DNA from: Ignavibacteriales bacterium
GTDB lineage: Bacteria > Bacteroidota > Ignavibacteria > Ignavibacteriales > Ignavibacteriaceae
Direction: 5' to 3'
Assembly: GCA_016709155.1 (NCBI GenBank)
Contig: JADJEI010000013.1
Span: 434,001 to 498,000 of the forward strand
DNA length: 64,000 nucleotides
Part shown: positions 7,703 to 16,097 of the stretch, in pieces
Numbering within the stretch: position 1 is the first letter of the stretch
Layout of the letters: every line of letters begins with the position of its first letter
Made by a program: the position numbers and the translations under genes
The notes under the pieces: generated by a model
Seen by the model: only the letters and a program-made list of their open reading frames with translations
Database searches by the model: none
Told to the model about the DNA's origin: nothing

Positions 7703-9985
7703 TTGAAACAAAACACTACAAAATCAGCACTCAAACGAATTGCATTCATTGGAAATTATTTACCGCGACAATGCGGAATTGCAACATTTACAACTGATTT
7801 GTGTGAAGCAATCGCATCACAATTTAAACGTACAACATGCTTCGCACTGCCGGTCAACGATGTAGAAGCTGGCTATGCATATCCGACCCGTGTTCGATTT
7901 GAACTCACAGAAAAAGATATCGATTCTTACCGGCGAGCAGCCGATTTTCTAAACATTAATAATGTTGATTTGGTTTGTCTGCAATTTGAGTATGGAATAT
8001 ACGGCGGAAGAGCTGGCAGTCATATCCTCTCTCTTTTGCGTGAACTGCGAATGCCGATAGTTACAACTTTACATACTATACTAAAAAATCCTGATCCTGA
8101 TCAGAGGCGGGTATTGGAAGAAGTTGCCGCTTTATCAGATCGCTTGGTTGTTATGAGTGAACGCGGTTCTGAATTTCTAAATGATGTTTATAATGTACCT
8201 TTGGAAAAAGTCGATATGATTCCACACGGTATCCCGGATGTTGCGTTTGTTGATCCAAGTTTTAATAAAGATTTATTTGGGGTAGAGGGTAAAACCGTTT
8301 TACTAAGTTTTGGTTTACTCTCTTCCAGCAAAGGAATTGAAACCGTCATATCGGCATTACCCGACATTGTCGCTCGTTACCCTGATCTTGTTTATATCAT
8401 TGTAGGGGCAACACATCCTCGTGTCATTCAACAGGAGGGAGAAACTTACCGCTTGTCCTTGCAGTGGCTTGCTCAACAGAAAGGCGTGGAAAGTAATGTT
8501 ATTTTTTACAACCGCTTTGTTAGTTCTGAAGAACTTGTTGAATTCATTGGTGCAGCCGATATCTATATTACACCTTATCTAAACGAAGCACAGATTACAA
8601 GCGGCACTCTGGCTTACACGTTAGGGGCAGGTAAAGCTGTTATCTCTACTCCATATTGGTACGCGCAAGAAATGCTTTCGGATGGAAGGGGTGTGCTGGT
8701 TCCATTCCGCGATTCTGCAGCTTTGGCTGAGCAGGTTATTAACTTATTAGATAACGAAGCCGAACGTCATGCAATGCGCAAGCGTGCTTATATGTTTGGA
8801 CGTGCGATGATCTGGTCCGAAGTTGCACAACGTTATATGGAAAGTTTTGAACGCGCAAGGGTGGAGCGTCGTCATTATATCCAGCCGGGATTAATAGCTA
8901 AAGCATTAGATAAATATCCAGGTGAATTACCTCCCCTAAAATTAGATCACTTAGAAAATATGACAGATGATACCGGGATGTTCCAACATGCACTTTTTAC
9001 AGTTCCAAATTATTCACACGGCTATACAACAGATGACAATGCGCGCGCTTTATTAGTCAGCGCTCTGCTTGATGAACTCGGTCATGACGAAAGTTTAAAA
9101 TTGTCATCCCGCTATCTTTCTTTTCTTGGATATGCCTTTAATACACAGACCCATCAATTTCGGAATTTTATGGATTACCAGCACAATTGGTTGGAAGTGA
9201 AAGGTTCAGATGATAGCCATGGACGCGCATTGTGGGCGTTGGGCACAATATTGAATCGAGGTAACATACCTGCGCAGAATAGTATGGCGGCATGGTTATT
9301 TGAACAAACTTTACCTGCTATTTTATTAACTACAAGCCCGCGTGCATGGGCATTTGCTCTAATTGGCATTAATGAGTATTCACAAAAATTTGCTGGTGAC
9401 CGTAGAGCAGATAAGGTCAGAGATGAATTAGCCGGACGACTGCTGACACTATATCAGAATAATCTTTCTGGCGACTGGCACTGGTTCGAAAAAGAGCTTT
9501 CGTATTGCAATGCTGCTCTGCCCCATGCTTTACTAATTTGTGGCACATCGATGTCTGACAAAGCTATGACTGATGCCGGATTGGATTCGCTAAATTGGCT
9601 TGCCGATTTGCAGCGCTCAAGTGCAGGGCATTTTGTCCCGATCGGTTCTAACGGGTTTTATAAGCATGGAGGAGAACGTGCCCGTTTCGATCAACAACCA
9701 GTTGAAGCACAAGCAATGGTATCGGCTTGCCTCGAGGCTTTTGGAATTACCAGAGACAAATTCTGGAACAAGGAGGCTCGAAGAGCATTTGAATGGTTTC
9801 TCGGACGCAACGATTTAAATCTTCCCATTTACGATCCTACTACAGGAGGTTGCAGAGATGGTTTACATCCTGACCGTGCAAATGAAAACCAGGGAGCGGA
9901 ATCTACACTTGCCTTTCTTCAGTCATTATTGGAGCTGAGTTTGGCTAAACAAAAACATTTATCTATGGAGGCATTATTAAAATGA
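7703..9985 (+). CDS. GT4 glycosyltransferase with C-terminal helical-barrel-like domain
   Basis: A 760-residue two-part protein. Residues about 10-390 are a GT-B fold family 4 glycosyltransferase: an N-terminal GNYLPRQCGIATFT-like glycine region, VLLSFGLLSSSKGIET starting the donor half, and an acidic donor-binding motif in NEAQITSGTLAYTLGAGKA. Residues about 400-750 form a second, helix-rich domain with repeated Trp/His/Asp motifs (TDDNARALL, DDSHGRALWALG, DWHWFEKELSYCNA), resembling an (alpha/alpha)6 glycosidase-like barrel. The start is a TTG at 7703. No other in-frame start fits the fold better. The stop overlaps the GH130 gene by four bases. The pair probably makes or turns over a mannose-type polysaccharide (inference). 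Confidence 0.8.
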   Translation: MKQNTTKSALKRIAFIGNYLPRQCGIATFTTDLCEAIASQFKRTTCFALPVNDVEAGYAYPTRVRFELTEKDIDSYRRAADFLNINNVDLVCLQFEYGIYGGRAGSHILSLLRELRMPIVTTLHTILKNPDPDQRRVLEEVAALSDRLVVMSERGSEFLNDVYNVPLEKVDMIPHGIPDVAFVDPSFNKDLFGVEGKTVLLSFGLLSSSKGIETVISALPDIVARYPDLVYIIVGATHPRVIQQEGETYRLSLQWLAQQKGVESNVIFYNRFVSSEELVEFIGAADIYITPYLNEAQITSGTLAYTLGAGKAVISTPYWYAQEMLSDGRGVLVPFRDSAALAEQVINLLDNEAERHAMRKRAYMFGRAMIWSEVAQRYMESFERARVERRHYIQPGLIAKALDKYPGELPPLKLDHLENMTDDTGMFQHALFTVPNYSHGYTTDDNARALLVSALLDELGHDESLKLSSRYLSFLGYAFNTQTHQFRNFMDYQHNWLEVKGSDDSHGRALWALGTILNRGNIPAQNSMAAWLFEQTLPAILLTTSPRAWAFALIGINEYSQKFAGDRRADKVRDELAGRLLTLYQNNLSGDWHWFEKELSYCNAALPHALLICGTSMSDKAMTDAGLDSLNWLADLQRSSAGHFVPIGSNGFYKHGGERARFDQQPVEAQAMVSACLEAFGITRDKFWNKEARRAFEWFLGRNDLNLPIYDPTTGGCRDGLHPDRANENQGAESTLAFLQSLLELSLAKQKHLSMEALLK

Positions 9986-10926
9986 ACAATCAACATGCAG
10001 AACTTTTTCACCGTAATAAATTAAATCCGATTCTTAGAGCTGATAATTGGCCATATCCTATAAACAGTGTATTCAATGCAGGCGCTGCACTAATGTCTGA
10101 TGGAACAACATTGCTACTGTGTCGCGTAGAAGATAGGCGGGGACTTTCTCACTTTTGTTCTGCACGTTCTGCAAATGGCATTGATGGCTGGCTGATTGAT
10201 CCACAGCCAACTCTTTTACCTGATCCGGATAAACATCCGGAAGAATTGTGGGGTATTGAAGATCCACGCATCACTTTTGTGCCGGAATTAAAGAAGTATG
10301 TTGTTGTTTATACTGCGTACACCCGCGATGGTCCCGGTGTTGCTTTGGCACTTACAGAAGATTTTAAAAGTTTTGAGCGTTATGGAATTATAATGCCGCC
10401 GGAGGATAAAGACGCTGCACTTTTGCCACATCGCATTGACGGCAACTGGGCTATGATTCATAGACCCGTCAGTGCACCAAGAGCACACATGTGGATTTCT
10501 TTTTCACCAGACCTAAAGAATTGGGGTAAACATGTTTTAATGATGGATGCCAGAAAAGGGGCGTGGTGGGACGCAAATAAAATTGGTTTATCTCCCCCGC
10601 CAATTGAAACATCAGAAGGCTGGTTAGTGATTTACCATGGAGTAAAACAATCCTGTGGAGGTTGTATTTATAGATTAGGACTCGCACTGTTTGATTTAAA
10701 CCGACCAGAGATTTGCTTTAAACGCGGTAACGAATGGATCTTTGCGCCCGAAGAACCTTACGAAAAGAATGGGGATGTTGGAAATGTGGTTTTTCCATGC
10801 GGTTACACTATTGCACCAGATGGGGATACAATTAATATTTATTATGGTGCTGCGGATACCTGCATTGGCTTAGCAACAGGAAGTATTAAAGAAATGTTAA
10901 GGTGGCTTGATCAACATAGTTCTTAG
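9982..10926 (+). CDS. GH130 family glycoside phosphorylase/hydrolase
   Basis: A 314-residue five-bladed beta-propeller enzyme of glycoside hydrolase family 130, which acts on beta-mannosides, often as phosphorylases. The family's proton-donor motif is present as WGIEDPRIT with Asp94. Other family patterns visible are NPI near the N-terminus, NAGA...LLLCRVEDRRG, HRP, and WW.DANKIG. Its ATG overlaps the glycosyltransferase stop by four bases, so the two are translationally coupled and probably work on the same glycan. Phosphorolysis versus hydrolysis cannot be decided from sequence alone. Confidence 0.85.
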   Translation: MNNQHAELFHRNKLNPILRADNWPYPINSVFNAGAALMSDGTTLLLCRVEDRRGLSHFCSARSANGIDGWLIDPQPTLLPDPDKHPEELWGIEDPRITFVPELKKYVVVYTAYTRDGPGVALALTEDFKSFERYGIIMPPEDKDAALLPHRIDGNWAMIHRPVSAPRAHMWISFSPDLKNWGKHVLMMDARKGAWWDANKIGLSPPPIETSEGWLVIYHGVKQSCGGCIYRLGLALFDLNRPEICFKRGNEWIFAPEEPYEKNGDVGNVVFPCGYTIAPDGDTINIYYGAADTCIGLATGSIKEMLRWLDQHSS

Positions 10927-10980
10927 AATTAAAAGAGTATTGTTGAAATATTATCTATTCAAATTTATACTCGCCCAAAG

Positions 10981-11041
10981 GACGTAGTTCCATTTTCATC
11001 CCTTTGATCGATTGGATTCCCAAGGGCAACTGAGTAATATA
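10981..11041 (+). promoter_or_regulatory. Conserved upstream element, copy F
   Basis: Copy F: TAGTTCCATTTTCATCCC from 10985, then TTTGATCGATTGG with TTG at 11012, a 20-base spacer and a TAATATA box at 11035. It lies 64 bases before the alcohol dehydrogenase start. Confidence 0.6.
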
Positions 11042-11104
11042 GGATAGCAAAGCTATTAACAATTTGTTGATTTAGAATTTAATTTTTAGTGTAAGGAGCA
11101 ATTG

Positions 11105-12130
11105 ATGAACGCATTAGTATATCACGGACCTGGCAAACGCAGCTGGGAAGAAAAACCGAAACCCACGATTAAGGATTCTACCGATGCAATTGTCAGGATT
11201 ACAAAAACAACGATATGCGGAACTGATCTCCACATAATGAAAGGAGACGTTCCTGAAGTGGCTGATGGGCTAATACTTGGGCATGAAGGAGTTGGAGTTA
11301 TTCAGGAAGTTGGAGCGGGTGTCTCGAATTTTAAAGCTGGCGATAAGGTTTTAATATCCTGCATTACTTCTTGTGGAAGTTGTGATGCGTGCAGGAAAGG
11401 AATGTATTCACATTGTGAAACCGGAGGTTGGATTCTTGGTCATTTGATTGATGGGACACAAGCAGATTATGTGAGGATACCGCATGCTGATACCAGTCTT
11501 TATCATATTCCGGATGGTGTGGACGAAGATGCCATTGTAATGTTGAGTGATATTTTACCGACAGGTTTTGAATGTGGAGTTCTTAATGGACAAATCAAAC
11601 CTGGTGATACTGTTGCAATTATTGGTGCAGGACCAATTGGACTTGCAACTTTACTCACTGCTCAATTCTATTCTCCTGCTGAAATTATTATGGTTGACTT
11701 TGATGAAAACCGATTGAATGTAGCTAAAACATTTGGTGCAACAAAGCTTGTCAGTAAAAATGCTGCTGAAGAAATAATGAAGCTGACAGATGGAAAGGGA
11801 GTTGATGTTGCTATCGAAGCGGTGGGGATAGCCGCTACATTTGATATCTGCCAATCAATTATTGCAGCCGGCGGGCATATAGCAAACGTCGGTGTGCACG
11901 GTAAAAGTGTTGAGTTACATCTCGAGAAGTTGTGGTCAAAAAACATCATCATTACGACCAGACTTGTTGATACGGTGACTACACCAATGCTTTTAAAGAC
12001 AGTTCTTTCAGGAAAGCTAAAGCCCGAAAAGTTAATTACTCATCGGTTTGCGCTAAATGAAATCATGAAAGCTTATGACATTTTCGGAAACGCTGCAAAA
12101 GAAAAAGCTATCAAGGTTATTCTTTCTTAA
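11105..12130 (+). CDS. Zinc-dependent alcohol dehydrogenase (MDR family)
   Basis: Medium-chain NAD(P)-dependent dehydrogenase of 341 residues. The catalytic zinc site is marked by Cys38 (TICGTDLH) and His60-Glu61 (GHEGVG). The structural zinc is bound by four cysteines at 90, 93, 96 and 104 (CGSCDACRKGMYSHC). The Rossmann glycine motif GAGPIG lies at 174-179, followed by an acidic VDFDENR consistent with NAD preference. The ATG at 11105 has an AAGGAG ribosome binding site 8 bases upstream and is preferred over the TTG at 11102. Its substrate is probably a small alcohol or aldehyde. It is regulated with the element set if copy F is active. Confidence 0.9.
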   Translation: MNALVYHGPGKRSWEEKPKPTIKDSTDAIVRITKTTICGTDLHIMKGDVPEVADGLILGHEGVGVIQEVGAGVSNFKAGDKVLISCITSCGSCDACRKGMYSHCETGGWILGHLIDGTQADYVRIPHADTSLYHIPDGVDEDAIVMLSDILPTGFECGVLNGQIKPGDTVAIIGAGPIGLATLLTAQFYSPAEIIMVDFDENRLNVAKTFGATKLVSKNAAEEIMKLTDGKGVDVAIEAVGIAATFDICQSIIAAGGHIANVGVHGKSVELHLEKLWSKNIIITTRLVDTVTTPMLLKTVLSGKLKPEKLITHRFALNEIMKAYDIFGNAAKEKAIKVILS

Positions 12131-12223
12131 TAAGTAAATGGAAATACATTATGTAAAGAGTTATATCACATTTGAAATGAAATCAAGGCACAATCATTCT
12201 AACAAATATAATGAGGCAAGTAA

Positions 12224-12442
12224 ATGGAAGAACAAAAAGTGATAGTTGGCGAATTTGAAAATGAATTATACGCTGAAATTGCAAAAAGAGAACTTGAGTC
12301 TGCTGGAATAAATGCAAATATTCTTAAAGAGGACTCAGATGTGTTCATAGTATTCTCTGAAGAATCTAAAGGAGTGCAACTAGTGATACCAGGAACTCAA
12401 CTAGAAGAAGCTAAGAAAATTCTGAACACAAAATTTTATTAG
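12224..12442 (+). CDS. DUF2007 family protein
   Basis: A 72-residue protein matching the small DUF2007 'putative signal transducing' fold: VIVGEFENELYAEIAKREL then a short helix ending ESAGINANIL and a final VIPGTQLEEAKKIL. It is a cytoplasmic alpha/beta protein with no catalytic residues apparent. The ATG has GAGG about eight bases upstream. It follows the dehydrogenase by 93 bases on the same strand. Confidence 0.75.
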   Translation: MEEQKVIVGEFENELYAEIAKRELESAGINANILKEDSDVFIVFSEESKGVQLVIPGTQLEEAKKILNTKFY

Positions 12443-12582
12443 TTAAGGAAGTGCAAATCTCTCATTAGAAAATTGTGTTGATTACACGATCTCAGTGAAT
12501 GTCAGTGCTGCACGGTTCCTTTTTATTTAGGATAAAAAAAGTTGAAAAGTAGTTAATCTGAAAAAATGAACTCAACCATAAG

Positions 12583-12642
12583 AGTTAGTTCCTTTTTCAT
12601 CCCTTTGCTCGATTGAATTGACTTGCGCCTTCTGATAGTTTG
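12583..12642 (+). promoter_or_regulatory. Conserved upstream element, copy G
   Basis: Copy G: TAGTTCCTTTTTCATCCC from 12586, then TTTGCTCGATTGA with TTG at 12613, a 20-base spacer and TAGTTTG at 12636. Similarity to copy H continues well past the box (both read TTGAC.TGC.CCTTCTG). It lies about 230 bases before the OmpA-type gene at 12872. Confidence 0.6.
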
Positions 12643-12824
12643 CAGTGCGTTTGAGAAAAGCGATTTAATAAAAAACTCTTCACATGTTCAGTTATTACGA
12701 ATAAAATAAATACGCTGCCTGAACAAGTGATAGTGATTCTAAATAATATTTTGATGTATTCGTTATTATAAAACTAATAGTAGATGTAAAAGTACATTAT
12801 TAAATAAACAGGTTAATAATAAAG

Positions 12825-12837
12825 GTACATTTTGTAC
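12825..12837. promoter_or_regulatory. Short perfect palindrome upstream of the OmpA-type gene
   Basis: GTACA-TTT-TGTAC, a perfect 5+5 inverted repeat 35 bases before the ATG at 12872, with a related AGTACATT about 35 bases upstream. It might be an operator, or chance in AT-rich DNA. Confidence 0.25.
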
Positions 12838-12871
12838 ATAATTTCAATAACAAAAACATAATGAGGTAAAA

Positions 12872-14377
12872 ATGAAAAAACTAATCTACTCGCTTATACT
12901 GATTTGTTTGGCTGCAATCAGCCAACCTATACACGCACAATTTAGCGATTACTCAACAAAATTCGGATTACAACTTAATGGGTTGCTGCCCGATACCGAA
13001 TTTGACAAAAAGGGTATTCCTAATAATGCTGACTTTAAATTCTCTTATCTTGGAAGGATATTTCTTCGCTTTGAGTTAGGAACAGAAATCCTTGAAGGAG
13101 AGGTAGGTGCAGGGTATGGTACACTTTCCGGCGTTGATTTTACTAATAGTGAATGGAAAACTACAATTATCCCTATAGATTTCAGGCTCATATTAAGTCC
13201 ATTCAATACTAAGGGATGGAATCCTTACATATTTGCCGGGGCAGGTTATCTTAATTATAATGTGGAAACCAGGCCCGTATCTCCCACGCCAATTACAGGC
13301 GGTGATCTTAAAGATAGTGAATGGAGTGCGTTTATTCCTTTTGGTTTAGGAATTGAATTTGCACTTTCAGAAACAGTACTTTTAGATATCTCCGGCGGTT
13401 ATACCCAGACATTTACCGATAATCTAAACTATTATAATAACAAAGAGGCTTATTCTGGTGTTACTACAGTTAATGATGGTTACTATTCCGCAGGACTGGG
13501 TATTACGTTAGTTAGTGGGTGGGGTGGTTCAGATCATGACAATGACGGATTAACTAAAAGAGAAGAAGATGAACTTGGAACAGATCCAAATAATCCGGAT
13601 ACAGATGGTGATGGTTTAATGGATGGCGAGGAAGTTAATAAATATTTTACTAACCCACTTAACCCGGATTCGGATGGCGATGGCTTGAAGGACGGGGAAG
13701 AAGTACTAAATTACAAGACCGATCCAAATAAGGCTGATACGGATGGCGATGGCTTAAAGGATGGGGAAGAAGTATTAAATTACAAGACCGATCCGTTGAA
13801 CGCTGACACAGACGGTGATAACTTAAATGATGGTGACGAAGTCTTGAAATACAAAACCGATCCGAATAAAGTTGATACCGATGGTGATGGTTTAAAGGAT
13901 GGCGAGGAAATACTGAAATACAAAACTGACCCTCTAACAGTTGATACAGACGGTGGATCAATTGGCGATGGTGTTGAAGTTAAACGCGGAACAGATCCTC
14001 TTGATCCTTCAGATGATGTAGTTAAGGTTAGTGTTGCTCCTCCTGTTGCTTTTGAAGGTATTACCTTTGCATTCGATAAATCTAAAATCACTCCTGAATC
14101 GGAAAAAATTCTGATGGATGCTCTTAATACTTTAAAGAACAATGAAGACGTTTCTGTTGAAATAAGTGGTCACACAGATAATGTTGGAAGCGATGCTTAC
14201 AACCAGAAGTTATCTCTAAGAAGAGCTGATGCTGTTAAAGGCTGGCTCGTTTCTAAAGGTATATCTTCTGATAGATTGACTTCTGTTGGCTATGGTGAAT
14301 CTAAACCAAAAGTTCCAAATGATACACCTGAAAACATGCATTTGAACCGAAGAGTCGAATTCAAGCAGATTAAGTGA
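12872..14377 (+). CDS. OmpA family outer-membrane protein with TSP type-3 repeats
   Basis: A 501-residue cell-envelope protein. A cleavable signal peptide (ends HAQ, residue 23) is followed by a predicted beta-barrel (about 25-215). A run of calcium-binding thrombospondin type-3 repeats (about 218-375) consists of DTDGDGLKDGEEVLNYKTDP-like units. The C-terminal OmpA domain (about 393-500) has the peptidoglycan-binding motif GHTDNVGSDAYNQKLSLRRA. The usual reading is a barrel anchored to the wall, holding a stiff calcium-dependent stalk. The ATG has an ATGAGGTA ribosome-binding-like sequence. A strong terminator follows at 14395. Confidence 0.85.
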   Translation: MKKLIYSLILICLAAISQPIHAQFSDYSTKFGLQLNGLLPDTEFDKKGIPNNADFKFSYLGRIFLRFELGTEILEGEVGAGYGTLSGVDFTNSEWKTTIIPIDFRLILSPFNTKGWNPYIFAGAGYLNYNVETRPVSPTPITGGDLKDSEWSAFIPFGLGIEFALSETVLLDISGGYTQTFTDNLNYYNNKEAYSGVTTVNDGYYSAGLGITLVSGWGGSDHDNDGLTKREEDELGTDPNNPDTDGDGLMDGEEVNKYFTNPLNPDSDGDGLKDGEEVLNYKTDPNKADTDGDGLKDGEEVLNYKTDPLNADTDGDNLNDGDEVLKYKTDPNKVDTDGDGLKDGEEILKYKTDPLTVDTDGGSIGDGVEVKRGTDPLDPSDDVVKVSVAPPVAFEGITFAFDKSKITPESEKILMDALNTLKNNEDVSVEISGHTDNVGSDAYNQKLSLRRADAVKGWLVSKGISSDRLTSVGYGESKPKVPNDTPENMHLNRRVEFKQIK

Positions 14378-14394
14378 TTTCAGTTATTATGAAT

Positions 14395-14423
14395 AAAGGG
14401 TGCCCTCGGGCACCCTTTTTTAT
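14395..14423 (+). terminator. Rho-independent terminator
   Basis: GGGTGCCC-TC-GGGCACCC hairpin followed by six T, 20 bases after the OmpA-type stop codon. Confidence 0.8.
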
Positions 14424-14535
14424 TATTAAGTCAACAGAATTTTTTTACATTAAGGATTTTAGAATTTTTTCCTTAAAAAAATGAACTAAATATTACACCA
14501 GAATATTCCCCGAAATACAACTTACTTTCAACCAA

Positions 14536-14598
14536 TAGGATTAACTCTCTATTCATCCCTTTGTCCGATTGATTTGACCTGCACCTTCTGCTACCTTG
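14536..14598 (+). promoter_or_regulatory. Conserved upstream element, copy H
   Basis: Copy H: TAACTCTCTATTCATCCC from 14542, then TTTGTCCGATTGA with TTG at 14569, a 20-base spacer and TACCTTG at 14592. The first half is the most diverged of the eight, while the TTCATCCCTTTG core is kept. It precedes the lipoprotein gene at 14707. Confidence 0.55.
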
Positions 14599-14706
14599 TA
14601 ATGCGATTAAGAAAGATAATTTAAGTTCATCGTTAAAGCGAAAGAAATCGTAAATGGTAATAAAGTCAATGGTTCTAATCTGTTAAGTTAAAAAGGAGAC
14701 CTTTCG

Positions 14707-15519
14707 ATGAGATACATAAAAGAAAATTTAATTCCTTTTGCTGTCTTTGTGAGTTTTTTTATAGCAGTGCTATTTTACACTAGTTGCAGCGAGTCAACTT
14801 CACCTGAAAACAGTCAGGGGCAAATTACAATTACAATGGTGGATTCACCTGCCGGTTTTGATCAGATAAATATTTCAATATTAAGAGTTGAAGCTCATGT
14901 AACCGGCGCTGATTCGAATAATGGGTGGGTGGTAATAAACAATATTGAGGCAATTTATGATTTACTGAAATTAAAAAACGGGGTTACCGCTATTATCGGA
15001 AATAGCTCATTAGGTATCGGACACTATTCACAAATAAGATTGATAATTGGCACAGGCAGCAATATCGTAGTTGATGGAGTTACGTATCCTCTTGAAATTC
15101 CAAGTGGTGAACAAACGGGAATAAAATTAAATCATGAATTTGAAATCCAGGAGGGGCTTAACTATGAGTTATTCTTAGATTTTGATGCTGAGCTTTCAAT
15201 ACTACTTACCGGAAGCGGACAATATATAATGAATCCTGTTATCAGAATTATACCCGCTGAAATCTCAGGCAGCATCTCAGGAATAATAATTCCGATAAAT
15301 TCCGATGCTTCAGTTTATGCTCAGAGTGGAACGGAATCAATAAATACAAATGCTGATAAGACCACCGGCATATTTAAGTTGATGGCAATTATAGAGGGGA
15401 CATACGATGTAACAGTGTCTTCAGGGAACGCAGCATACAACGATACAACAATTTCGAACGTTGTCGTTGTGGCAAAACAAAATACTGATTTAGGAGCCAT
15501 CAACTTAAGTCTAAAATAA
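14707..15519 (+). CDS. DUF4382 lipoprotein
   Basis: A 270-residue lipoprotein: an N-terminal hydrophobic segment and lipobox ending TSC (about Cys27). A DUF4382 domain follows (about 37-180), recognised by ITITMVDSPAGFDQINISIL, LLKLKNGV, IGHYSQIRLII and the final YIMNPVIRII. The last 85 residues look like a carboxypeptidase-regulatory (CarboxypepD_reg) type beta sandwich (GSISGIIIPINSDASVYAQSG). It is probably tethered to the outer membrane and functionally uncharacterised. The ATG follows AAAAGGAGA. A short gap leads to the barrel protein at 15549. Confidence 0.75.
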   Translation: MRYIKENLIPFAVFVSFFIAVLFYTSCSESTSPENSQGQITITMVDSPAGFDQINISILRVEAHVTGADSNNGWVVINNIEAIYDLLKLKNGVTAIIGNSSLGIGHYSQIRLIIGTGSNIVVDGVTYPLEIPSGEQTGIKLNHEFEIQEGLNYELFLDFDAELSILLTGSGQYIMNPVIRIIPAEISGSISGIIIPINSDASVYAQSGTESINTNADKTTGIFKLMAIIEGTYDVTVSSGNAAYNDTTISNVVVVAKQNTDLGAINLSLK

Positions 15520-15548
15520 TATTAAAATTCAGAAAAGGAGATTTAATT

Positions 15549-16046
15549 TTGAAAAAGAATGTTTTATTTGGCTTGGTTTTAGCCTTGATGTTAGTCTTAA
15601 TAAAACCAGTTTCAGCACAGGATCATGGATTTGGAATCGGACTTATTGTAGGAGAACCAACTGGCTTAAGTGCAAAACTATGGACATCAAAAATAAACGC
15701 TTTTGATTTCGGCTTGGGTGTTGGGTTAGGTGGTGACCGTATCAAATACAATGGTAACTACGATAATACCGGGAGGGTACATTTTCATATGGATTATCTA
15801 TGGCATTCATTTAATGCGATCAGCTCAACCGAAAGATTCCCTCTTTACTATGGTATTGGAGGCAGGTTTAATACGGGGGGCGGTTATGATGGTTCTATCG
15901 GAGTCAGAGGTGTATTTGGTGTAGCATGGTTTCCTCATTCAACACCAATAGATGTTTTTGTTGAACTGGTTCCGGTATTCCAGTTGACTCCTCTAACCGG
16001 GTTAGGAATTGATGCAGGTTTAGGAGTAAGATATTTCTTTGAATAA
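15549..16046 (+). CDS. Small outer-membrane beta-barrel-like protein
   Basis: A 165-residue protein with a signal peptide (cleavage after VSAQ, residue 24). The body is Gly- and aromatic-rich with alternating strands (GFGIGLIVGEPTGLSAKLW, YGIGGRFNTGGGYDG) and a terminal aromatic pattern (GVRYFFE), all typical of small outer-membrane barrels. The start is a TTG at 15549, preceded by AAAAGGAGAT at a good distance. It is probably in one operon with the DUF4382 gene and the following OmpA-type gene. Confidence 0.65.
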   Translation: MKKNVLFGLVLALMLVLIKPVSAQDHGFGIGLIVGEPTGLSAKLWTSKINAFDFGLGVGLGGDRIKYNGNYDNTGRVHFHMDYLWHSFNAISSTERFPLYYGIGGRFNTGGGYDGSIGVRGVFGVAWFPHSTPIDVFVELVPVFQLTPLTGLGIDAGLGVRYFFE

Positions 16047-16097
16047 AGGAAAAATAATTGTGCGTAATTTTTTATTAAATAAATAAAGGTGATCAAA

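Noticed and set aside
13600..13960. Closely spaced DNA repeats that could suggest a CRISPR array or tandem repeat
   Set aside because: They are the codons of TSP type-3 calcium repeats inside the OmpA-type gene. Spacing and frame fit protein repeats.
1471..14598. The eight-copy element read as scattered CRISPR or IS repeats
   Set aside because: Copies are kilobases apart, all in one orientation, located before genes and at fixed distance to a promoter-like box.
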